Assembly: GCA_024196135.1 (NCBI GenBank) | Contig: JAMQCK010000924.1 | Coordinates: 1 to 13,966, forward strand | Length of the DNA: 13,966 nucleotides | From: Pleurotus ostreatus/Saccharomyces cerevisiae fusant | Lineage: Eukaryota; Opisthokonta | Direction: 5' to 3' | In this document: one piece after another, positions 1-8,579 of the stretch | Numbering within the stretch: the stretch's first letter is position 1 | Layout: every line of letters begins with the position of its first letter | The notes under the pieces: model-generated | What the model saw: the letters and a program-made list of their open reading frames with translations, nothing else | The model's database searches: none | Told to the model about the DNA's origin: nothing | Translations under genes and position numbers: made by a program

Positions 1-410
1 CGCGCCCTTCGCAGATAGGTTACATCAGCAATGCAGGCAGGTATGGGTTACGCTGTTGCCTGGGATCGAATCCCCATACTCGCGTGGCTGTCGCGCTGGT
101 GTCGGACCGCTTCAAGCAGCGGAGACCTTTGACGCAGACCTGAGTACTAGCTTAGCTCAGTGCGCTCAGAAGCGTCCGGTGGAGCGCGCAGGCTCAAGTG
201 CGCCGACCCTGATTTGCCTTTTCGACTGTCGATGACCCGGTCCTCATGATAACTCCCGTCTCAGTCGTCCGCAATATTGAATGCTCATTTCCCCGCTTTA
301 TAGACTTCTGATCGACGGCTAGCCAGCGTGAATTCCTGTTACATGATCTATATGCGTCCCATATCCCAACCTTCCGTCAGGATGAACGATAGCCAGCATT
401 GGTGGAGGTC
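1..410. other. Left edge, no supported gene
   Basis: I see no convincing exon here. A 7-bp inverted repeat (GTATGGG at 41-47, CCCATAC at 73-79) flanks a short GC-rich stretch, but the 39-nt span is too short for a tRNA. The minus-strand reading at about 312-430 is open and protein-like (motif IVHPDGRLGYG), but it is not in frame with the upstream exon through any good splice site, so it is probably 3' untranslated or a chance opening. Confidence 0.4.
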
Positions 411-1506
411 TCAAGATTCGATACCATCCTTGTACTTCTTGACACTGTCATGGAGTCAGGCTCACCCAAATCGAACAGTGGAAGGTAAATGCACGTACAA
501 CTTCTTGACAAGCGACTTTCGCAACCTCGCCTTCCGGACCTTGATCTTGATCCGCGCACCGCGGTCGGGCGAAGAATCAGTCCTGGTTTGTGGCGCCTCG
601 CTTGAAAGTTGCGCTGGCTCGTCGTACGTAGCATCGGACGACACCAGGACAGATACAAGGTCTTCGGTTGGTTGCTCATCCTCCGGCAGTTGCAGAGAGG
701 CTGTGCCGGTTACGAGACCTGCTCGAGCTTGCGAGAGCTCTCGTTTTACCTGACCGAAATTCATCACCATCAGACGTCCAAGCGGCGCATCAAACTTATC
801 TCCGAATGTCGCTTGGTCGCCTGAACATCGTGTCCAAACAAGGTCTTGTTTGCTAACAAAATTCGCAATGTCTTCTTTGTGATGAATCGATACGCTCTAT
901 GAAGTTTTAGCTCCTCAGGCCATGTCGATGCTCGGATTTTCCAGAGTCGTACCGCACGTGTGGTATCGGTAATGTCCGTTTGCACAGCCTCATCTTTCGT
1001 TGCACAGCCACAATACTCGAGAGGTCACCTTTTGCCTTGTGGTTGCGGATATGCTTCGCGTATAATCTTCAAAATATTTCAGCGTGTCCTTGTGACACTC
1101 CTCACTGTTTCTGTGCTGCTCTCCAAGTCGAAGTCATCCTGAACCCGACCGAGTCTTGGGTCAACGCTTGTCGCTCCGTCATCGCTGGCCAGTCGGCGAC
1201 CGCGGGCCGATCATCCGCTCCTTCGCCCTTCATCGGAGGACTTTGCGCCTCTGTCATCGCCCTCGCCTCTGTCATCGCCCTCGCCTCCAGCTCCCTCTTT
1301 CTTTCTTTCCGCCATCGACTACTCATTTAATCATATCTCCGCTAGTCTCACGCTCCTCCTCTCATCGGGCGTCGTGCGTCAACATCGTGTTCGACCCGAT
1401 CGACGCGTCCCATGGACCTGCCGATAGCAATGTGAATCAGTGGTGTCGCAGACGCGAGGAGGATGGCCGAAGGTGCGTCATGCCCCTTTTCTTCAATCGC
1501 AACCAT
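411..1506 (-). CDS. Hypothetical protein, tentative six-exon gene (about 292 aa)
   Basis: I do not recognise this protein. Tentative minus-strand exons are 1506-1352, 1318-1106, 1066-1029, 993-953, 896-499 and 444-411. They join to one open frame from ATG at 1506 to TGA at 411. The 3' part is well supported: the 952-897 intron (56 nt, GTACGA donor, CTAAA branch, CATAG end) and the 498-445 intron (54 nt, GTACGT donor, CCTGACTCC branch, ACAG end) keep a long frame open and remove stops. The three upstream introns would be only 33, 39 and 35 nt, which is short for this window, so those joins are doubtful. The protein has charged repeats near the N-terminus (ARAMTE twice), an acidic middle (LPEDEQPTED) and a very basic C-terminus (IKIKVRKARLRKSLVKK). 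The gene could start further upstream, since open minus-strand frames continue beyond 1506, and an alternative reading through 1315 (MAERKKEGAGG) contains an in-frame stop. Confidence 0.42.
1247..1282. repeat. 18-bp direct tandem repeat, two copies
   Basis: The unit GCCTCTGTCATCGCCCTC occurs twice in direct tandem (1247-1264 and 1265-1282), and a partial third unit follows. Read on the minus strand in the tentative gene it encodes the hexapeptide ARAMTE twice. The unit length is a multiple of three, so copy-number change would not break the frame. This fits repeat slippage inside a coding exon. Confidence 0.85.
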
Positions 1507-2640
1507 ACTGATCAAAGCCAACAGTCAAGACAGTAGGATGATACGGTGCCGCTTTGTAACGGCGTCGGCTGCTCATTCCGCGATCCCCAACATCACTGTA
1601 CTCTGGAGAACTGTCTGTGAAGGAACAACGCTTATTCGTGTTCGACACACGTCGATCGCGGCTCGGAAAGCGTCGCAGTGCCTGGGGGGTAGGTGAGTCT
1701 GCTGTCATCGTGTCCTGCACCAAAACCCCTCCGTTCAACGTGTGTGTATGATGTTTGCACGCCAAGGAAGTGCAGTCGTTGTGCGGGTGTCACAAGCAGC
1801 CGTAGAGCTCGCGCAAGGCCTGCTGTCGGGCATCGGCTGTCGGAATCGACTTGAACTGGTGCGGGCGGTCGCTACTTTGATGACTTCGTCTTCTTCCCAG
1901 TCGCGAAGACGACCCGCGGCTCTCTGCGTCGTTCCGGATGGCTCCTCCCCCTCCTCCCTCCTCCACTTTGGGTATCTTGGCCGCCGCGAAGTGATCTATC
2001 ACTCAATCACCCGCGCTCTCCCTCCCGCCGTGGCGCCCCTCTCAGCCTCCGTCCCCTCTATCTCACATCACTTAGGCACGGCGAACGGGATCCGTCCGCC
2101 TCTTGCCCAGGTATACGTGTTATGCTCTTGTTCGCACATCGTATGCTGAATAGATCGCAGGCGCTGGTTTACTGACATACAGCATCTCGCGGTCGCGGGC
2201 GGCCTGGCGCCTGGCAGTCACCTTTGAGATGATGTAGTCTTGAAGCGGCGACTTCTGTCGTGGGTGCCTGCTTCGCTCTCTCCTGAGAGGTACGTGCGGC
2301 CTCTTCGCCTTTCCCTGCCCCGGCTTTCTCACCTTGTGGTTCGTAGGCCCTGGCACTCGCGTAGCGCGCCGGGTCGCTTCGTCGTGAAGACACCCTGCCC
2401 ATCTCCATTGTATTTTGCTGCGAGCTCTGTATTTCAGTGTATGGCACTCTCTTTTCGAATTTTCAGGCATCTTTCAAGGGAGGTGGCCTGCTCCGAGTGC
2501 AGGAGCAGTCGTCTATAATCTTACCATATATGGCATTATCTCCTTATATCCGAGTTCCGTGTAGGCTGTATTCTTCTTGTGATGTCCGTTGACCAATTTT
2601 CAACGATCGTGTCTTCGCAGAATGTCGGGTCTTATCACTC
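1507..2640 (-). other. Unresolved minus-strand coding fragments
   Basis: Several minus-strand stretches read like protein, but I could not join them into one model. They include about 1765-1493 (Arg/Ser-rich, motif DRGMSSRRRYKAAP), about 1985-1790 (ending TADARQQALRELYGCL) and about 2470-2165 (motif DYIISKVTARRQAARDREML). The first could join the 1506 gene through a 37-nt GTATCA...ATCAG intron in the correct phase. Between about 1805 and 1715 the minus strand has no AG until a GTGCAG, which looks like an intron 3' end. The region may be the 5' half of the gene ending at 411, a second gene, or a decayed copy. I see no repeat element or RNA gene. Confidence 0.3.
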
Positions 2641-2679
2641 AATATAGCTCTTGCCAGCGAGTATCTGCAGATTCTGAAT

Positions 2680-4177
2680 CTAAGAGAAATACATGTCTAG
2701 TTCGGACAGTGGGGTAAGGGTGCTCGTATCTGTATCCATGTTCTCTGCGCGAGATGTATCAACGGTGGCCGCAGAACGTAGCTCATCTAGAGTAGAGAAC
2801 ATCTTCAGGCCTTCCTTGTATCGTGTCGCCGCCTTTTCCTGAGCATCGGCATACGCTGCACGATCCATTGACGCCAGATACTCCTCCTTCATACGGAATC
2901 CTTGGTCTACCCACCGAAAGAGCGATCCCGCGGAGTACTGCGTGACGGAAAAGCGTTTCTCGTGCGCCGCAATTGCCGTATTCGAATGCTCAAGGATGCC
3001 CGAGGGAATCAGAACGGTGGCGCCGGCGGGGAACTCGATCACCAGGCCCAGGTCCCACAGTATGAGGTGGCCGCCTTTGGTGTGGTCAAACCAGCCGAGG
3101 GCGGTGATGGGGCACCAGCCCCAGGTCAGGTTCGCGTAGTCGCGGTGCCGATATGACACAGTCCGGGGGCCGTAGTTGATGGTAAGGGCCGCCCACACCG
3201 TACGTGCGAAGTTCGGGAGGACGCCATGGTGTGTGGTGAGGGCGTCCAGGTATTTGGCGTAGTACGCGTACAGCCGGGGCGCCCACAGAGCCATGACGCC
3301 GGCTGCAAAGCCAGCAACGCGTACCAGAGCAAAGTGGGTGAGAAGCATGGTCAAGGCGACGACGTTCGCGGCGTCTTGCGCAACGTTGCGCGGTTCCGTT
3401 TGGCCGCCGCCGAAAGAGAATCCGTGGGCAGTAGCAGGGAATCGGCCGCGTCGGTGGTGCCGTTGCTTGCTATTGAAGACGAGGATGGGTCGCAGGGTGT
3501 CGATCGTCTCCGCGAGCTGTTCATGCGCGCTCGGCCAAGAGTTATCTGAAGGTGAGCCAGCCAGGACGGCGATGACCCGGTTCTGCTGATCAACAATAGG
3601 AACCGCTGTCCTGTTCCCGCGTGAGATGAGGACCGCGTTGGGGTGAGTGGGCCACGTACCGCCCGTCCCACTTGAACAGCTGCATATGGAGCTTCGACTG
3701 AGGCCCCACCAACTCTGCGAGCGTATACGTGCGTGTGCGCGTCGTAGAGCTTGTCTCGTCCCGCGTGGCCGTGTAGCCGGTAGAGGTGACGCGCAGGCTC
3801 GCGAGCTTCGTCGTCGTGTGTATGGGTTGGGCGTTATCGACGTGGTTCCGCCGTGCAGAAGGGCGCGGCGTGATGGTCCGCGGTGGTTGCTGGGCAGCCC
3901 TGCGCTTCTTCCGGGCTTCCTTCTGGCGGTGGCGGTCATGCGAGACGCGAGGGGGAGGGTTTGATGAGGAGGCTGCCCTCTGACCGGCGAGCTGAGGCAC
4001 GTCTTCTTCGTCGTCTCCGTCGTCCAGGCCATCGACAAGGTCAAGGTCATCTTCTGAGTCATCTGGATCCTCGGAGAGATGCCGGGCGACCAAGTCCTCG
4101 AGCGAGAACACCGGGTCATCAACCGTGATGACAGGGCCGTCCCAGTCGCTCAGATCGAGTCCTGAGCGCAACCTCAT
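2680..4177 (-). CDS. 2-oxoglutarate/Fe(II) dioxygenase-fold protein, fungal TET/JBP-like (482 aa)
   Basis: Two exons (4177-3660 and 3610-2680) are split by a 49-nt intron (3611-3659) with GTACGT donor, CTCAC branch and ACAG end. Joining restores WDGR at 170-173 followed by the conserved-looking PIVD...RVIAVLAGSP. The N-terminus has an acidic Asp/Glu run (about 36-59) and a basic cluster (RHRQKEARKKRR, about 82-93) that could be a nuclear signal. The C-terminal half shows the double-stranded beta-helix signature: H328-R-D330 (metal), a KGGHL turn, H381 in ILEHSN (metal), and R392 in EKRFSVTQY (likely 2-oxoglutarate carboxylate). Spacing and flanks match, from memory, a large family in Agaricomycetes related to TET/JBP enzymes, some of which oxidise 5-methylcytosine and travel with KDZ-class transposons. 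All catalytic residues are present, so it looks active; the substrate is inference. A TTG lies three codons before the chosen ATG, but TTGCAG there looks like a leader-intron acceptor, so I start at 4177. It lies downstream of, and on the same strand as, the JmjC gene. Confidence 0.8.
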
Positions 4178-4604
4178 GGTCTGCAAGACACGTCAGCCAC
4201 ACAATCGCACGCTCTTCGGCAGCGTATGTAATTCAAAATGAAGAGTGCGTTGGTAGCTGCAGCGCCGACACGCTCGGGAATGAATCGAGGCCAAAAGGGC
4301 GCGCTGGTGGAGGTTCGCCATGCCTGACAATCCGTTCGACACCAGCGCGCTAGAGAAGAGGTGGGGAAAAGAAAAAGAAAAATCCAAAGCTGAGGCGCGT
4401 ACCGTGAATCGGGCGGTGCGAAGCGCAGGTATGTTGAGAGGTGAATGATAAAGTCAGACAGCCGAGTCGCGTCAACGCGACCACGTTTGCGATCAACAAA
4501 ACGATCACCTGACGGTCGGTACTCACGTGCTCGGTGACGTCTGGTCGAAGTTCGAATCAAGCAAGAGAATGCGTCCTGAACAATGAATATATCTATGTCT
4601 CTAC
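4178..4604 (-). promoter_or_regulatory. Promoter and leader of the dioxygenase gene, probable 5' UTR intron
   Basis: This 427-bp gap separates the JmjC stop (4605) from the dioxygenase ATG (4177). Directly before the ATG the minus strand reads GGCTGACGTGTCTTGCAG then ACCATG, a textbook branch site plus acceptor, so a leader intron is likely. Upstream minus-strand ATGs, such as the one opening MANLHQRALLAS, do not connect in frame. A pyrimidine-rich run on the minus strand (about 4385-4355) is typical of fungal core promoters. I saw no clear TATA box. Confidence 0.5.
4299..4350. repeat. 11-bp perfect inverted repeat in dioxygenase leader
   Basis: GCGCGCTGGTG (4299-4309) is the exact reverse complement of CACCAGCGCGC (4340-4350), leaving a 30-nt loop. 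It lies in the 5' leader or promoter of the dioxygenase gene, about 120-170 nt before its ATG. It could form a hairpin in the pre-mRNA or be a palindromic binding site. It is too short to be a transposon terminal repeat on its own. Confidence 0.8.
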
Positions 4605-7600
4605 CTATAGGTCATCTAGGTCTGTAAGGTCGCTGTCCGATGAGCTGTCCTCCTCCCTACCCTTTGGTAGGTCATCGACGTGCTTGTTGATGAGGTCGTA
4701 TGTCAGCGCGTGGACGTCCAAGGGCGGCCCAGGATCCTCCCAACTGGCCCCCTCGAATATGTACTCACGTCCGGGTATCTTGCGTTTCGTATCCCCGGGA
4801 TATTTCACCCTGCACGCGTCGAGTATCCTCTCGGCGACAATATGCGCCAGCCGGTTGAAAGGCGAATTCCTCGCCCATAGCGGCGATCGCAGGCGCTCGG
4901 TTAAGTGCAGCTCATCGAGCCACTCTTGGCTCTCGGCTGCTGAAGGCGCGGCTTCTGCATCATTGTTGGCACCCTTCTTGCTCTGCTTCCCCCGCTTTCG
5001 GCGCCTTTTGGGCTCCGAGACGGCGTTCAACCGCTCTGGTTTCAAGAAGTAGTCCTGAGGCCGGGTGAGCATCAGCGCCAATGCTACCATGGGCTTGCGA
5101 AAGAAGACTATCAAAGGTATAAGCTAGCTTTCCTAAATCTTTGTGCGTGGAATTCACCTCGTTTTGATGCGGCTTTTCCAGGAAGGGCGGCGGCCATGGA
5201 GATGAGCATGAGTTGAACGCCGCAGTTGTGGTCGTGGTTTGTGATCCCCGGCCGTACAACCTGTACCCGACGCGCGACTTCGACGCGGTGGAGGTCGTCA
5301 TATGTGAAGAAGTGTTTGCCGGCGGCAGCCGTCGGGACGGGCGTAAATACGCCGTGCACCATGCCCGAAGGCTGAAAACTGTAATAATCGTAGGCAACGG
5401 CGCAGTGACGAGGTGAACTCTCCACTTACTACATCATGCCGGGGCGCAGCTCGATGACACATCCATCGACTTGCCAGTCGGGCTTTCGCTCACCGTCGCA
5501 CTGGGGTTCGAGGTCTTCGTTACTTGCTGCTGATACGAGATCTCCAACGCGCTCGACGAGCTCGTGGCCTTTGCGCTCGCGCTCAGCCCTGCTGTCTCCC
5601 GGGTTTGGCGTCGGCATCTTCGTCGCCTTGTATACGACCCACTCCTTCATCCCTGCGCCCCGTATCTGAGCAGAAGTTGCCATCCCGCTGCCGTCGATAT
5701 GTCCAAAGGTCAGGAAGCCGCCGGTATGCAGCAGGAACCAGTCTTGGGTCTTCATCATGTCCGCCGTTATGTTATAGTGGCCCGTGTACTTGTTCCCATA
5801 CGCGCTTGAGACTGTCTCTCTGACGTTGTTGGCAACGCGACTGTGGGACCATCAGCGACGATGCGGGTAGCACTAGAGGACTCTGCTTACTTTGTGATAT
5901 CATTGGGTTGCGTCAGGCCGCATGTCAGATCCAGGATGCAGCGCACCATTCCTGGCTTTTTCAGCCAAGTATGGAAGTCGGACAGGGTGGCGGTGATATA
6001 GGGGTTCAGCGCATCCTCCTCCCTCTTGCCGGCATCTGGGTTTTGTCAGTCTCCTCCGTGCCTTTGGGAGTCAATACCGCCCACCTTGAAAATCACGAGG
6101 CGCATGCAGACATGCCCCTACCATCCCGTGCACGTCGTCGTCAGACCAAAGCAGTGGGTCCATGAACGGGTCGTCGTCGACAGTCGTACTGGAAGACGCC
6201 CAGCGCAAAGAGTCCGGGAACTCGTCGAAGACCAGAGGGATACCCTTCGACATACATTCACGCACAAGCTTGATGGCCTCCGCTGCGGTTGTGAAAGTCG
6301 CGTGCCTGCAGAGGTCGGGCCTATCTCGGGAACTCTTGAACTTCTTTGCGACGTTGGCAGCATATGTGTAGTCCTACAAGGCGTATCGTGAGTTTAGAAT
6401 TCGCCAACAATGCGTCGATTGACTCACCCATTTCAGTTTGTTGATCCTGCCCTTACGCGTGCTCCCTTCGGGGATGTACGGCCCAATGGATGTGACATTC
6501 GTCGGCCACTTAATTTTCGGCGTGTCTTGAAAACGAGGAACGTAGTCGCAAATATTTGCGCCCTGCGGTCCGAACCGCCTCCACCCTTGACGTTCGGGCC
6601 CCGTACTATCTATGGGTAGGCGTCTGTCAGTCGCACCGTCTCTATACAGCGGCGGAAGTACACACCACCGTCGCCGACACGATCATGGCCGCCGCATTCT
6701 TCGCCGGAATTCGCCACGTGCTGGGGGGATTGAGGGACATCGCGCCCAGCCTCTCGACGTTCTGCTGGCGGGCGTCAGCCATTTACACAACGTGGGGCAT
6801 AACGCGAACCTACCTGCGGCAGACTCTTGTCCGTCGGATGCGCATATCCCCTCTCTGCACGTGCTCCTGGCTCTCTCCGCATGCGGGGATGTCGTTTTTG
6901 CCGCGAGCTCTACCGTCTGAGCGCAGCCGTTCGCGATATTATCGACCAAGTCACTTTCCCCGGCAGCCCCGGCATGCTGCGTCGTATCGTCTAGTGAGGC
7001 GTGGTCAGATTCAGCCACATCCAGTCGGTATGTCTTCTCGCTACGCACCTGAGGTTTCACTTCGTATGCCATTGTGAACTTCTCTTTCAGCCGTTGACCC
7101 GGAACCTTTGGCGGCCTTTTAAATTAGCTCAGCGGTTACTGAACAACACTGCTTACCACCGCGTAGGATGCCATGGACTTTGTCAACGTTCGAGTTGACG
7201 GCGCAAACAGGCGCCATCCCATTGCCCTCAGCATGAGCAAATGGCGCTATTGATGCTTTGAGCCTCATACTAAGCTAACATTTGACCAAATGACGTACCT
7301 TCATGTTGGCCGTACGGTGCTACTTCGTCTTGACAGAGCTCTTGTCTTTGCCCTCCTCGTGCTATACGAAGACATGAGCTTCGTGTCTGAGGTGGAAAAT
7401 ACGCAGTGTAGTCGCTCACCTTGGAAGCCCTCGCCTACCTCCTCGGGTCCTCGGTCAGATGGGTCGTGATTATTCGTCTTGGTCGCAGAAATGTCCAGAA
7501 GAGGAGGATCTTCTATGAATGATTGTTGTCAACACGGCGTATACCTCGACGTTCTTTGCTCACCGTAGGTACTACCGAGTTCACTCCCGGGTAGATCGTG

Positions 7601-8103
7601 TCCATACCATTCGGGCGGCTTCAGGTCTGGCGATGACCATACTGCACTGTGAAGTAAGCCATCGCTATCTCTACGCGTGTCAGCACCGGTCTGCTCCACG
7701 AAACTCGCCTAATATGGCTGCGCACCTGTCGACATACCGTCGTCCTCGTACTCCCCGTACTTAGTATTGTCTTCAAAAGAAATGAGCCCTTCCGGTAAGT
7801 TGGACCCCGAAGAAGGCGTGCATGCTTGTGGACTACGGAGGCGTGGACCTCGTATGATTCTATAGGTTTGAGGCGTTGGTTTGGCGCTCTCTTGTTCTAG
7901 TTTTCGCCTGCGTGTAGTCTTAGCATATTCCGGTTTGAAGCAGAATTATCTTAATCGACGTACCGTTTGTTCTTCTCCACCCTTGCAGCGGCCTTCGGGT
8001 CTCGATGCTCAACGACGGGAGCAGTGCACGATGGATCTGACGCCACCCACGTCTTCATCATCTGTGTGGTCCATTTCCTCTTTCGCGTGTTGTCCTGGTC
8101 CAT
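4605..8103 (-). CDS. JmjC-domain protein with long disordered N-terminus (909 aa, 15 exons)
   Basis: Minus-strand exons are 8103-7964, 7907-7752, 7670-7564, 7512-7420, 7361-7299, 7246-7157, 7105-7049, 6990-6814, 6761-6666, 6609-6428, 6373-6085, 6035-5891, 5840-5430, 5378-5158 and 5107-4605. Their lengths sum to exactly 910 codons with every junction in phase. Most introns are 49-58 nt with good donors and branches. The least certain is the 81-nt intron at 7671-7751, which carries an in-frame TAG. The N-terminal half (about 1-290) is charged and low in complexity, with basic clusters (RKRKW, KNKRRK). The JmjC fold sits at about 555-700: H579-I-D581 and H677 (metal), and K597 in GMKEW (likely 2-oxoglutarate contact), followed by VFTPVP and HFFTYDD. 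The C-terminus ends in a basic KRRRKRG run and an acidic SSSDSDLTDLDDL tail. JmjC enzymes demethylate histone lysines or hydroxylate proteins in the nucleus; this type is common in Agaricomycetes and its target is unknown. A shorter form starting at ATG 7072 is possible. It is divergent from the exonuclease gene. Confidence 0.82.
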
Positions 8104-8579
8104 GGGTATCGTTCTGTCAGCGAGATGAATGGTGTTGTACGGTGTTGAAGTATGTTGTGGTCAGTGGTGGTGGTGGAATGTTCGAAGTCCGAGTTTGAAA
8201 CTCCGATTTCCAATTCGTTCCAAATAAGGTAATGTTATGGCGTGGTCCCCGACGACGAACGCGCTCTCTCCCTCCCTCCCTCTCTCCCTTAAATCACTCT
8301 TTGCTTGTCTCTGCACAGTCTACGTATGACTCATTAACGTCTTTTCCGGTCTTATATACGCGGACTATGCTTCGTGTCGACGATCCGTCGGCCATCTCGT
8401 GCTGGACCTCTCCTTCCATTGTCTGCACCCTGAGGTGCCTGCTGCGCACTGTTCACGCCGAAGTTTAGCGGCCGCAATAGATTCCAGGTCTATCCTCTAC
8501 GGCTGGCCAGCCTCGACCGATGCACGTGGGTTGTCGGTCTAGCCTGCCACTCTGATTGTCACCGCGTTACCGTCCGTCG
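8104..8579. promoter_or_regulatory. Divergent promoter region between JmjC and exonuclease genes
   Basis: The 476 bp separate two ATGs that point away from each other (8103 minus, 8580 plus). A pyrimidine tract at 8264-8290 (CTCTCTCCCTCCCTCCC and similar) is a common core-promoter feature in basidiomycetes and lies on the plus-strand side. In the JmjC frame a TGA lies just upstream of its ATG, which supports that start. I saw no canonical TATA box. Shared regulation is an inference from geometry. Confidence 0.5.

Noticed and set aside
41..79. tRNA-like T-arm (GGATCGAATCC) with flanking 7-bp stem
   Set aside because: The stem ends are only 39 nt apart, the T-loop lacks the TTC start, and no D-arm or anticodon arm can be placed.
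770..985. Minus-strand reading with motif LWKIRASTWPEELKLHRAYRF as an exon
   Set aside because: Much of it falls in a strong 56-nt intron (952-897). Splicing gives a much longer continuous frame to the stop at 411.
2902..3156. Plus-strand open frames across 2900-4130
   Set aside because: They lie opposite the dioxygenase exons, have no splice support and read as GC-rich antisense shadows.
6556..7077. 173-residue plus-strand open frame
   Set aside because: It is antisense to well-joined JmjC exons and introns and has no family-like motifs.
7671..7751. Calling the JmjC gene a pseudogene because of the in-frame TAG
   Set aside because: An 81-nt intron with a good branch site and TAG acceptor removes the stop in frame, and the other junctions and the catalytic residues are intact.
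8264..8290. CT-rich tract as a microsatellite of interest
   Set aside because: It is irregular and short, and is better explained as a pyrimidine-rich core promoter element.
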